A stretch of 64,000 nt of DNA from Polyangiaceae bacterium (GTDB taxonomy: Bacteria; Myxococcota_A; Polyangia; Polyangiales; Polyangiaceae). This document shows positions 51,425 to 60,296 of the stretch, piece after piece. The stretch lies in assembly GCA_025936115.1 (NCBI GenBank), contig JAICTZ010000012.1, forward strand, positions 62,001-126,000, written 5' to 3'. The notes below the pieces were generated by a model. The model worked only from the letters and a program-made list of their open reading frames with translations. It was not told where the DNA came from and made no database searches. Each line of letters opens with the position of its first letter. Positions within the stretch are counted from its first letter, which is position 1. Both the position numbers and the translations under genes were made by a program.

Positions 51425-52875
51425 GCGAGGCCTCGTGTTCCGGGGCCGTCTCGTCCAGGTTGTGACCGCGCGTTTCGTCGACGCCGTACCCGAACAGGAC
51501 GAGGCTCGCCACGCCCGTGAACGACAAGAGCGCGATGGCATGCGCGACGCCTCCGAGCGGCCCGACCAGCGCCGCCACGAGCAAGTTCGAGAGGCCGGTC
51601 GCGAGCGCGCCCGCGAGCGCGATGAAGCCCATGATCGTTACCCGGAGCGCCGTCGGAAAGAGCTCGACGCTCGCCGTCGTCTTCGCGGTGCCGGAAGATG
51701 CCGCGCCGAGCCCGCTGAAACACAACCCGAGCCCGATCCAAACGCCGGGCAGCGCGAAGGCGTGCGGCGGTCCGAGGTAGAGCCAGAGCGCCGCGGCTTG
51801 ATGCAAGAGGCCGAACACCACGGCTGTCTTGACGCGCCCGTAGCGTTCCGCCGCGAGCATGCCGACGCGGTAACCCACGAAGCCGGTGGCCGTGGCGGCC
51901 AGCGACCAGCCGCTCATGGTCTGGGGCGAGATGCCGACGACGCTCACGCCGTAGTAGTAGGACCAGCTACCGACGGCCGCGCCTTCCACGCCGCCGAGCA
52001 AGCTCGCGCCGACGATCACGAAGGCGCGGCGCGCCCAGCGGCCCGTGAACACGCTGAAGAGCGACGAGCGCAGCACGACCCCCGTCGAGCGCGCCTGCTT
52101 CCAACGCGCGCTCTCGGGCACGAAACGCCGGAGCGCCGGCACGAACAGCACGCCCGAGGTGGCCCCCAAATAGATCCAGCGAAAAGAATGCGGCAGACGC
52201 GCTGCGATGGGCATCACGGCGAGCAAGCTCGCGCCGCCGAGCGCCGCCGCCATGCCGAGCTTGCCCACGGCCGAAGCGCGCGCGGACGAATCGGACGCCG
52301 CTTCGGCGTGCAACGTGATCGCGCTGTTCGTGATGGCGCCGACGCTCGAGAAGCGCAAGAGCTCGCACACGGCGAACGTCACGATTGAATTGGACAGCGC
52401 GGCGCCGAGCGCCATCACCGACGTCGACACGAGGCACCAGACCAGTACCCGCCGGCGGCCCACGCGGTCCGCGAGCCGCGCGGCGCCGAACGTCACGAAG
52501 GCCGAGAGCGACATCAGCGCGTAGAGCTCGGCGAGGGTCGTCGCCGTGAGCCCGAAGCGCTTGACGACCCAAGGTGCGCTCACGCCGAGAATCGGAGTCG
52601 TGAGGCCTTGGTAGGCCATGATCGCGAGCAGCGTGTAGCGGGCGGCGCGTCCGAAAGCCACGGGCTCGGTCGCATGCACCGCCGTCGCGTGGTCCGCGTG
52701 CTCCGCCGTACGAACCAACGGTTCGAGCGACGAGTGGCCTTCGGCGCTGCTCACGGGACGTCCTCGCGGGTCTGAAACCTCCAGCCAGGTGCAAGTCTCG
52801 GACCTGGTCGGATCCCGAAGTGCCGTTTTATTGGCGCATGCGGCCGGCGCTCTCGTGACGGCGGAACGCTTTCAA

Positions 52876-53568
52876 TTATACGGTCAAATGGCGGCTCACG
52901 AGCTCGTCGGTGAGCTCGCTCATCGCGCCCGTCGCGACGGACCGACCGCGATCCATGATCACGAAGCGCGAGGCGACGCGGCGCGCGAACGCGAGCTTCT
53001 GTTCGACGAGCAAGAGCGTGAGTCCCTCCTCGCGATTCAAGCGGATCAAGATGTCGCCGATCTCGCTCACGATGTTCGGCTGAATGCCTTCGGTCGGCTC
53101 GTCCAAAATCAAGAGCTTGGGACCGAGCGCGAGCGCGCGTCCGATCGCGAGCTGTTGCTGCTGGCCGCCCGACAGATCGCCGCCGCGACGGTGGAGCATG
53201 CTCTTGAGCACGGGGAAGAGCTCGAACACGCGCTCGGGGAGCTTCTTGCGCCGGCCGCTCGCGACCACGCCGAGCTCGAGGTTCTCGCCGACGGTGAGCT
53301 GCGGAAAAATCTCGCGACCTTGCGGTACGTAACCGACGCCCCGGCGCGCGCGCGTTTCGGGCGGCGAGCCCGTGAGCTCAATGCCCGCGAAGGTGATTTT
53401 TCCGCTCATGATCCTGGCCGAGCCCATGATCGAGCGGAGCAGTGTCGTCTTGCCGACGCCGTTACGGCCCATCACGCAGGTGCACGAGCCTTCCGGCACC
53501 TCGAGCGCCATGTTCCAGAGGATTTGGCTGCCCGCGTAACCCTGATTCAGCCCAGCGACATCAAGCAT
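52876..53568 (-). CDS. urtE: Urea ABC transporter ATP-binding protein UrtE
   Basis: A 230-residue LivF-type ATPase: Walker A GRNGVGKTTLLRS, GVGYVPQGREIFPQLTVGENLELG, signature LSGGQQQQLAIGRAL, Walker B LLILDEPTEGIQPNI. The EPTEGIQP text is typical of UrtE. It pairs with UrtD to power the permeases. The start overlaps the urtD stop by eight bases. Last gene of the urt operon. Confidence 0.95.
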   Translation of the reverse strand: MLDVAGLNQGYAGSQILWNMALEVPEGSCTCVMGRNGVGKTTLLRSIMGSARIMSGKITFAGIELTGSPPETRARRGVGYVPQGREIFPQLTVGENLELGVVASGRRKKLPERVFELFPVLKSMLHRRGGDLSGGQQQQLAIGRALALGPKLLILDEPTEGIQPNIVSEIGDILIRLNREEGLTLLLVEQKLAFARRVASRFVIMDRGRSVATGAMSELTDELVSRHLTV

Positions 53569-54478
53569 GACCGGCTCCGAGATAGACCTCGACGACTTCG
53601 GAATTCGCTTGCACCTGATCGAGCGAGCCCTCGGCGAGGACGCGACCTTCGTGCAGCACGGTCACGCGGCTCGCGATGTTGCGCACGAATTCCATGTCGT
53701 GCTCGACCACGACGACCGTGCGCTCGCCCGCGAGTGACACCAGGAGCTCCGCCGTGCGTTCCGTCTCGGCGTGCGTCATGCCGGCGATGGGCTCGTCGAC
53801 CAACAGGACGCGCGGCTTTTGAGCGAGCAGCATGCCGATTTCGAGCCACTGCTTCTGCCCGTGCGAGAGCTGACCCGCCGGGCGGTCGCGCGCCTCTTTG
53901 AGCCCGATCGTCTCGAGCGTCTGATCGATGACCTCTGCTTCCGCTTTGCTGAGCCCACCGAAGAGGGCCCGCCACACCGAGCGATTGCCGGCGAGGGCGA
54001 GCTCGAGGTTTTCGAACACGCTGTGCCCGCCGAAGACTGTGGGTCGCTGAAATTTGCGGCAAATGCCGAGTGCAGCAATCTCGTGCTCGGAGAGGCCAAT
54101 CAGGTCCTCGCCGTGGCCGACGAGGTAGACGCTGCCTGCGTCGGGCCGCGTCTTGCCGGTGATGCAGTCCATCAGCGTCGTCTTGCCGGCGCCGTTCGGT
54201 CCGATGATGCAGCGAAGCTCGCCCGCGTCGAGGATCAGCGTGAGCTCGTTCAGCGCTTTGAAGCCGTCGAAGCTCACGCTCACGTTGTCGACGCAGAGCA
54301 CCGCCTTGCGGCCTTGAACCAGTGACGCGAGCCGCTCCTGGCTCACGGCGCGGCGCCGGCCCGACTTCGGCCGGCCCGGCGTATCCCGCGCGAGCGGGAC
54401 CGTGGGAGGTTCGGTCGTCGGGCGATCGTCTTCGACTTCTTGGCTCGAAAGGGCGCTCGTCGGCGCGGACACCGTCAT
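53561..54478 (-). CDS. urtD: Urea ABC transporter ATP-binding protein UrtD
   Basis: A 305-residue LivG-type ATPase with an extra N-terminal stretch of about 55 residues of low complexity. Walker A IIGPNGAGKTTLMDCITG, GICRKFQRPTVFGGHSVFENLELAL, signature LSHGQKQWLEIGMLLAQ and Walker B VLLVDEPIAGMTHAE. The LSHGQKQWLEIGMLL signature marks UrtD. ATGA overlap with urtC. Confidence 0.95.
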   Translation of the reverse strand: MTVSAPTSALSSQEVEDDRPTTEPPTVPLARDTPGRPKSGRRRAVSQERLASLVQGRKAVLCVDNVSVSFDGFKALNELTLILDAGELRCIIGPNGAGKTTLMDCITGKTRPDAGSVYLVGHGEDLIGLSEHEIAALGICRKFQRPTVFGGHSVFENLELALAGNRSVWRALFGGLSKAEAEVIDQTLETIGLKEARDRPAGQLSHGQKQWLEIGMLLAQKPRVLLVDEPIAGMTHAETERTAELLVSLAGERTVVVVEHDMEFVRNIASRVTVLHEGRVLAEGSLDQVQANSEVVEVYLGAGHA

Positions 54479-55608
54479 GACGACTTACCTCCTGCGGCGA
54501 CGGCGACTTTGACGCCGCGTCTTTCGAGGAGCTTGTTGAAGGCGCCTACGAGCCCTTCGGGCAAAAACAGCGTGACCAGGATGAAGAGCGCGCCGAGCAC
54601 GTACAGCCAGAGCTCCGGCAGCGCGACGGTGAACCAGCTCTTGGCGCCGTTCACGACGAAGGCGCCGAGCGCCGCGCCGACGAGCGTGCCCCGTCCGCCG
54701 ACCGCGGCCCAGATCGCCATTTCAATCGAGTTCGACGGCTGAAGCTCGCTCGGGTTGATGATGCCGACTTGCGGCACGTAGAGCGCGCCGGCAAGTCCAC
54801 ACAGCACCGCGGAGAAGGTCCAGGCGAAGAGCTTGTACTTGCGCGTATCGTAGCCGAGAAACATCACGCGGCTCTCGGCGTCGCGCACGGCGCGGAGCAC
54901 GCGGCCCATCTTGCCCGTGACGACGTAGCGGCAGAGCAGGTACGTCAGGAGCAGCGAAGCCGCCGTGAGCACGTACAGCATGCGCTTGGTCTGCGAGAGC
55001 GCCAGGGGCCAGCCGTAGATCTGCTTGAAGTCGGTGAGGCCGTTGTTGCCGCCGAGGCCCGTGTCGTTGCGGAAGAAGAGCAGCATCAAGGCGTACGTCA
55101 GCGCCTGCGTGATGATCGAGAAGTACACGCCGCGGATGCGCGAGCGGAACGCGAAGTAGCCGAACACGTACGCGAGCAGGCCCGGCACCCACAACGCCGC
55201 GAAGAGCGCGAAGAAGAAGCGATTGAACCCGTGCCAGAACCACGGCAGCTCCTTCCAATCCAAAAACACCATGAAATCGGGCAAATTGCTGCGGTAGACG
55301 CCCTGGCTGCCGATGCCGAGCATCAGGTACATGCCCATGGCGTAGCCACCGAGCGCGAAGAACACGCCGTGGCCGAGGCTCAGCATGCCCGTGAAGCCCC
55401 AAATCAAGTCGAGGGCGACGGCCGTGATGGCGTAGCAACAGAACTTGCCGAGCAGCGCGATCAAGCGATCGGAAACCGCGAGCGGCGAAGTCGGCGGGAG
55501 CGCGCTGTGAAAGAGCGGGATCAGCACGAGCGCCACGAGGGCGCACGCCCCGAACACGAGCCAGCCGCGCGTCGAATGCATGCGGCGGAAGACGGCGAGA
55601 GCGCTCAT
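54475..55608 (-). CDS. urtC: Urea ABC transporter permease UrtC
   Basis: A 377-residue LivM-type permease with about 9-10 membrane segments. Typical UrtC text: LDLIWGFTGMLSLGHGVFFALGGYAMGMYLM, FRSRIRGVYFSIITQALTYALMLLFFRNDTGLGGNNGLTDF, and AVGGRGTLVGAALGAFVVN. The start ATG overlaps the urtB stop by one base (TGATG), fixing the start against a longer frame that runs on through urtB. Confidence 0.95.
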   Translation of the reverse strand: MSALAVFRRMHSTRGWLVFGACALVALVLIPLFHSALPPTSPLAVSDRLIALLGKFCCYAITAVALDLIWGFTGMLSLGHGVFFALGGYAMGMYLMLGIGSQGVYRSNLPDFMVFLDWKELPWFWHGFNRFFFALFAALWVPGLLAYVFGYFAFRSRIRGVYFSIITQALTYALMLLFFRNDTGLGGNNGLTDFKQIYGWPLALSQTKRMLYVLTAASLLLTYLLCRYVVTGKMGRVLRAVRDAESRVMFLGYDTRKYKLFAWTFSAVLCGLAGALYVPQVGIINPSELQPSNSIEMAIWAAVGGRGTLVGAALGAFVVNGAKSWFTVALPELWLYVLGALFILVTLFLPEGLVGAFNKLLERRGVKVAVAAGGKSS

Positions 55609-57239
55609 CAGACCTCCGCGGCGCGTCCTTTGAGCGCGAAGATGCCCTGCGGGCGTTTTTGAATGAACAAGATGATGAGTCCCAAGATGATGATTTTGCC
55701 GAGCACGGCGCCCGCGAGGGGCTCGAGCAGCTTGTTGACGACGCCGAGGCCGAGCGCTCCCACGATGGTGCCGACGATTTTGCCGACGCCGCCGAGCACG
55801 ACGACCATGAACGAATCGACGATGTAACCCTGGCCGAGCTCGGGGCCGACGTTGCCGAGCTGCGACAGCGCGACCCCGCCGAGTCCGGCGATGCCGGAGC
55901 CGAGACCGAACGTGCCGAGGTCGACTTTGCGCGTCGCGATGCCCATGGCCGCGGCCATTTCGCGGTTTTGCGTCACCGCGCGCACGCGCAGCCCGACGGG
56001 CGTCTTGTTCATCCAGAGCCACACGAACAAAACGACCACGACCGCAAACACGATCACGGCGAGCCGGCTGTAGGTGAGCACGACGCCCGGCAAGAGCTCG
56101 TAGCCGCCCGAGAGCCAGCTAGGATTCGCGACCGTGACGTTCTGCGCGCCGAAAATCAGGCGCACGGTCTGAATCAAACCGAGCGAGATGCCCCAGGTGG
56201 CGAGCAGCGTTTCGAGAGGCCGCCCGTAAAGGAACTGAATCACCGTGCGCTCCAGCAGCGCACCGACGGCGAAGCAGACGATGAACGCTGCCGGCACGGC
56301 CGCGACGATGTACCAATCGAAGTGGTTCGGCAGGCTCCGCTGGAAGAAGTTTTGCACGACGTACGTCGTGTAGGCGCCGATCATCAGCATTTCGCCGTGA
56401 GCCATGTTGATGACGCGCATCAGGCCGAAAGTGATGGCGAGACCGAGCGCGGCGAGCAGCAGCACGCTGCCGAGGCTCAAGCCGTAAAAGAGATTCCCGG
56501 CCATCGCGATGAACATCACGCGCGTTTCGATGCTATGCAGCGCGGCGCGCGCGGCGTCGCGCACGGCGGGATCTTTCTCGGTCGGTGCGTTACCGGAACG
56601 GCCGAGCATGCGCTCGAGATCGGCCTTGAAATCGACGCTGCCGTTTTCACGGATGAGCTCGAGCGCGCTCAAGCGGCGCTTCGGATCCTCGCTGGCGAGG
56701 TCGAGCTCTGCGACGCCGAGGCTCAACGTGGCCTTGATCTTCGAGTCTTTTTCCCTGGCGAGCGCCCCGCGCATCAGCACGGCGACGTCGTCGCTCGAAT
56801 GCTTGGCGAGCTCCTCGGCCGCGGCGAGCCGTGTGTCGCGATCGGGGGAGGAGAGGCGCAGCGCCGCGAGGGCAGGCAACAGTGCGCGGCGCACGCTGTT
56901 GTCGGCGTCGACGCTCTTGAGCGCTCCGTTCGGTTGCGCGGTGCCGCCCGGCAGCGCCGGCTTCACGCCGGTCTTCGTCTGAATGAAGGGATTGCCCGCC
57001 GTGTCGACGCGCAAGCTGCCGTCGTCGAGCGCCTGCAACGCGGCTAGGGCCGCGCGATCGCCCGCGGCTTTCAGGTGATCGAGCGCTGCTGCGGCTCGCT
57101 CCGAATCGTCACCCGTGACGGCTCGGAGCTCCATCGCCACATCGACGGCCGCTTGCGCCGTCCGAACGCTCCATGGCGCGAAGAGGCTGAGCCAACCGGC
57201 CAGGAAGGTAACCGCCCAGCGCATGCCTCTCCGCGCCAT
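55608..57239 (-). CDS. urtB: Urea ABC transporter permease UrtB
   Basis: A 543-residue LivH-type permease with a signal-like first segment, then an N-terminal extension of about 210 residues outside the membrane. The extension is built of helical HEAT-like repeats (VRRALLPALAALRLSSPDRDTRLAAAEELAKHS) and is usual for UrtB of proteobacteria-like organisms. The permease core follows: GLAITFGLMRVINMAHGEMLMIGAYTTYVVQ, RPLETLLATWGISLGLIQ, LGSGIAGLGGVALSQLGNVGPELGQGYIVDSFMVVVLGGVG. It begins 24 bases after urtA. Confidence 0.95.
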   Translation of the reverse strand: MARRGMRWAVTFLAGWLSLFAPWSVRTAQAAVDVAMELRAVTGDDSERAAAALDHLKAAGDRAALAALQALDDGSLRVDTAGNPFIQTKTGVKPALPGGTAQPNGALKSVDADNSVRRALLPALAALRLSSPDRDTRLAAAEELAKHSSDDVAVLMRGALAREKDSKIKATLSLGVAELDLASEDPKRRLSALELIRENGSVDFKADLERMLGRSGNAPTEKDPAVRDAARAALHSIETRVMFIAMAGNLFYGLSLGSVLLLAALGLAITFGLMRVINMAHGEMLMIGAYTTYVVQNFFQRSLPNHFDWYIVAAVPAAFIVCFAVGALLERTVIQFLYGRPLETLLATWGISLGLIQTVRLIFGAQNVTVANPSWLSGGYELLPGVVLTYSRLAVIVFAVVVVLFVWLWMNKTPVGLRVRAVTQNREMAAAMGIATRKVDLGTFGLGSGIAGLGGVALSQLGNVGPELGQGYIVDSFMVVVLGGVGKIVGTIVGALGLGVVNKLLEPLAGAVLGKIIILGLIILFIQKRPQGIFALKGRAAEV

Positions 57240-57263
57240 GTGTGCCTTTGCTCGACTCCTGGC

Positions 57264-58682
57264 CTATTTGGCCGGAGCCGCCTCCGCCACGGGGGCCAGC
57301 GCAACCTTGTATTTGGGCTCGGTGCAGTTGCCGCACACCCAGGGGTACGTCCAATCCGCGACCTTGGTCTTGCTCTCCGGAACGAACGGGCTCCACGGCA
57401 TGGCGCGGATCGGTCCGTCCGTCTTCCATACCACCTTGAACTGACCGTTTGCCTGAACTTCCCCGATGTACACGGGTTTGTGCAGGTGGTGGTTCTTGTA
57501 GTCCATCGTGATGTCGAAGCCGGACGGGGCCGCCACGCTCTGACCGGCCACCGCTTGGCGTACGGCGTTCACGTCCGTCGTGCCGGCTTGTTCCACGGCG
57601 TGCGCCCACATCTTGATGCCGATGTAAGTCGCTTCCATCGGATCGTTGGTGACGCGCTTGTCGCCGTCCGGCAGGTTCTTCTCCTTGACGTACGACTTCC
57701 AATCCGCGATGAACTGCTTGTTCACCGGGTTATCGATCGACATGAAGTAGTTCCACGCCGCGAGGTGACCGACGAGCGGCTTCGTGTCGATGCCGCGGAG
57801 CTCTTCCTCACCGACGGAGAACGCGACCACGGGAATGTCCGTGGCCTTGAGCCCCTGGTTCGCGAGCTCCTTGTAGAACGGCACGTTCGAGTCGCCATTG
57901 ATGGTCGAGACGACGGCCGTCGGCTTGCCCGCGGCGAACTTCTTCACCTCGGCGACGATCGTCTGGTAATCCGAGTGTCCGAACGGCGTGTATTTCTCGA
58001 GGATGTCGTCGTCCTTCACGCCCTTTTCGTGCAAGAAATAGCGGAGGATCTTGTTGGTGGTGCGCGGGTACACGTAGTCCGTGCCGAGCAGGACCCAGCG
58101 CTTCGCGCCGCCGCCCTTGGGACTCATCAGGTACTCGACCGCGGGGATCGCCTGCTGGTTCGGCGCCGCGCCCGTGTAAAACACGTTGTACGACGACTCC
58201 TCACCTTCGTATTGCACCGGATAAAAGAGCAGGCCGTTCAGCTCTTCATAGACGGGCAGCACGGATTTTCGCGAAACCGACGTCCAGCAACCGAACGTGA
58301 CCGCGACGTTTTCCTTCTGAATCAGCTCGCGCGCCTTTTCGGCGAAGAGCGGCCAGTTCGACGCCGGATCCACGACGACCGGCTGGAGCTGGCGGCCGAG
58401 CACGCCGCCCGCCTTGTTGATGCTCTCGATCGTCATGAGCGCCACGTCCTTGAGCGACGTTTCGCTGATGGCCATCGTGCCCGAGAGCGAATGCAGAATG
58501 CCGACCTTGATCGGGCCGGTTTCGGCGGCCTTCGGTGCGGCTGCGGGGGCCGCCGCGGGGGCCGCTGCTGCCGCCGAGCTCGAAGCCGCCGGTGCGGGCG
58601 CGGGTGCTTCTTTACCCGGCCCTTCGCACGCGCCGAGCAGCGCCGCGCTCACTGACACCGTCATCTTTAACCAAGTTTTCAT
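57264..58682 (-). CDS. urtA: Urea ABC transporter substrate-binding lipoprotein UrtA
   Basis: A 472-residue periplasmic binding protein anchored by lipid (signal ending LLGAC). A Pro/Ala linker (about 25-50) precedes the binding domain: VGILHSLSGTMAISETSLKDVALMTIE, QPVVVDPASNWPLFAEKARELI, TFGCWTSVSRKSVLPVYEE, GLLFYPVQYEGEESSYNVFYTGAAPNQQAIPAV and FMSIDNPVNKQF. These identify the urea/amide family. Gene one of urtABCDE. AGGGAG lies about eight bases before ATG 58682. Confidence 0.95.
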   Translation of the reverse strand: MKTWLKMTVSVSAALLGACEGPGKEAPAPAPAASSSAAAAAPAAAPAAAPKAAETGPIKVGILHSLSGTMAISETSLKDVALMTIESINKAGGVLGRQLQPVVVDPASNWPLFAEKARELIQKENVAVTFGCWTSVSRKSVLPVYEELNGLLFYPVQYEGEESSYNVFYTGAAPNQQAIPAVEYLMSPKGGGAKRWVLLGTDYVYPRTTNKILRYFLHEKGVKDDDILEKYTPFGHSDYQTIVAEVKKFAAGKPTAVVSTINGDSNVPFYKELANQGLKATDIPVVAFSVGEEELRGIDTKPLVGHLAAWNYFMSIDNPVNKQFIADWKSYVKEKNLPDGDKRVTNDPMEATYIGIKMWAHAVEQAGTTDVNAVRQAVAGQSVAAPSGFDITMDYKNHHLHKPVYIGEVQANGQFKVVWKTDGPIRAMPWSPFVPESKTKVADWTYPWVCGNCTEPKYKVALAPVAEAAPAK

Positions 58683-58709
58683 GAGTGTCTCCCTGGACCG
58701 TCTGGCCGC

Positions 58710-58732
58710 GCCCCCTTCTGCGTGAAGGGGGC
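58710..58732 (-). promoter_or_regulatory. Perfect hairpin in the urt leader
   Basis: GCCCCCTTC (58710-58718) and GAAGGGGGC (58724-58732) make a 9-bp stem with a 5-base loop, 28 bases before the urtA start codon. It could be an operator for a nitrogen regulator or an RNA leader hairpin. There is no T-run to call it a terminator. No sigma-54 promoter (GG then GC spaced by 10) was recognised by eye. Confidence 0.5.
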
Positions 58733-59068
58733 AATCGACGTCGCTCGGTCACAGCACTCGGGTTTCCCTCGTTCGTTGTTTCCGATTTTTTTCGTGAACG
58801 CGGCTCAGCGGTAACCGCGTATCAAACCGCCCCGGCTCGGATCTTGCCGGGTCGGCTGAAATGGTCGGCAGATCCCAGTACAGCGCGTCCGCCGCGATCT
58901 CGGCGTCGCGGTCTTCCTCGCGGAATACCCGGGGCCTCTGCGTGGGCTCGCGCGGCCTTTCTCGTCTTAGGATCGGACGTACTCACCTTTTGAGACCGAG
59001 CACGCGATCGTCGGTGGAGTTGTCGCAGACGTAGAAGTCATCCGCCTCGGTGGCACCGTCCGGGCCGC
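58733..59068. other. Non-coding region upstream of the urt operon
   Basis: About 340 bases without a supported gene. It must hold the urt promoter (leftward), but no convincing -35/-10 pair was found by eye. A short minus-strand frame end at 58983-59065 reads ADDFYVCDNSTDDRVLGLKR before a stop; it looks coding-like and may be the remnant of a gene's 3' end. Confidence 0.4.
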
Positions 59069-59731
59069 TCAAAACGTGATCCCGCTCGGCTCGATCCCGA
59101 AACCACCCGGCAGCTTCAGCCGGGCCGAGCGCTGCGTGACGGTCACCCAGCTCTTCTTGTCGCGGATACGCGCGACGAGCATCACGATGCCCGCCGCGCC
59201 GACGGCGGCTCCGGTGAGGGCCAAAACGACGCCGCCGACCATGATCGCACCGCCCTTGCCCTGATCCGACATCTCGCTGTCGGCCTGGTCCTGCACGGCG
59301 TTGCCGGCCAGAGTCAGCGAGTTGCCGACGATCATCGACGTGAAGCCGAGGGCGATCATCGCGATCGGCAGCGCTCGGGACTTGCGCGTGAGCGTCGCGC
59401 TGACAATTACTCGGTTCTCCGCAGCGAGCAGCACGAACGGATCGGAAGGGTCGAAATCGTAGCCAGCGACACGGAACGTCGCGCTGGCCGGTACTCGCCT
59501 GGTACAGGGAGCGACGCACACGGTGTACCAATCCGAGTTCTGCCCCGCCGAGCGAAAGTTCGCCTCTAGCCACGCGGGCCGTCCGCCGGCGTCGAGACCG
59601 ACGAGCGTCGTGTGCTGCGCGGCCGGCAGGGTGTCCACGGCCTCCTGCGCGGCGACATGAGTCGGCCAGGTGGTGACTGCGGCGAGCGCTAGCACAACTC
59701 GAGCGAGCCTGAGGTGCGTCTCTACATGCAC
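59069..59731 (-). CDS. Exported membrane protein of unknown function
   Basis: A 220-residue protein with a signal peptide (LARVVLALAAVTTWPTHVAAQ). A beta-like domain contains two Cys (WYTVCVAPCTRRVPASATFRVAGYDFDPSDPF). Two membrane segments follow (ALPIAMIALGFTSMIVGNSLTLAG and GGAIMVGGVVLALTGAAVGAAGIVMLVARI), then a short basic tail. Proteins of this build are common in myxobacteria next to PEGA proteins; no function is known. The GTG at 59731 is chosen as it gives a compact signal peptide; an ATG at 59773 is the alternative. Confidence 0.65.
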   Translation of the reverse strand: MHVETHLRLARVVLALAAVTTWPTHVAAQEAVDTLPAAQHTTLVGLDAGGRPAWLEANFRSAGQNSDWYTVCVAPCTRRVPASATFRVAGYDFDPSDPFVLLAAENRVIVSATLTRKSRALPIAMIALGFTSMIVGNSLTLAGNAVQDQADSEMSDQGKGGAIMVGGVVLALTGAAVGAAGIVMLVARIRDKKSWVTVTQRSARLKLPGGFGIEPSGITF

Positions 59732-59813
59732 GAGCGCAGCGTACTCGACATACTCGCGGCCTGGGCCCAGCATTCGTCATCGCCCTACACGTCCGCTCGC
59801 GCACGTCTGCTGA

Positions 59814-59909
59814 CGCTCCCACGAACTCGATCGGCCGTTCCCACATGATGAGGACGAGGCAGCCGTCGGCGCTCTCGACGCTGTGGGCGCCGCCGTCGCG
59901 ATTGACGAC
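59814..59909 (-). pseudogene. Stop-less 3' fragment of a cupin gene
   Basis: These 96 bases read, on the minus strand, 32 codons that match the last 32 codons of the complete cupin gene at 61878-62252 (common text HSVESADGCLVLIMWERP). By my base-by-base count 88 of 96 positions agree; 7 of the 8 differences are at third codon positions and 6 are silent. The stop codon is replaced by TCA. The rest of the cupin gene is missing, so this is a remnant. Confidence 0.8.
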
Positions 59910-60009
59910 CAGTAACCTTCGCAGGTGTCGAACCGGTCATCGGCGCGGCGTCGAGCTCAACGAGGCGGGGGGCGCTTTTTTTCGTTCGGGTGCCGCGGAG
60001 TTGCTCTAG

Positions 60010-60276
60010 CCGACGCGTGATGAACGTCGGTCCTCTTAGCCGCTCCCGTGGGCCGCACGTTCGCGGCGAGGACGTTGCACTGTCGCGGTAGCATGCGAAC
60101 AACTTCGCATATCGACGCTGAGGCAGCGGATGATTACGCGAACGCAACGATGGCGTTGCGTGAGCACGCGCAGCCGTCCGACGTCATCATGCGCGACCGG
60201 CTACGTCTTGCGATAGTTGGTTGATTCCGAGGCGCGGAGAGTGGTACTCACGGTGCCGTCGCGAATTTGCGACGGC
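60010..60276. repeat. Hairpin-rich non-coding region before the protease gene
   Basis: Within the gene-free stretch 59910-60296 there are four perfect inverted repeats. They are CCGACG/CGTCGG (60010-60015, 60025-60030), ATGCGAA/TTCGCAT with a 4-base loop (60093-60110), ACGCAACG/CGTTGCGT with a 4-base loop (60142-60161), and GCCGTCGC/GCGACGGC with a 6-base loop (60255-60276). The last lies just before the ribosome-binding site of the protease gene. No gene is supported here; the hairpins may be operators or structured RNA. Confidence 0.5.
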
Positions 60277-60296
60277 GGGACAGGGAGGTCAGAACC

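Noticed and set aside
58733-58760. Sigma-54-like promoter before urtA
   Set aside because: A TTGC-like half is present on the minus strand but the upstream GG element at the right spacing is missing.
59785-60147. Minus-strand frame of 120 codons between urt and the protease
   Set aside because: Arg-rich mirror text; the real coding likeness here is the cupin fragment in another frame.
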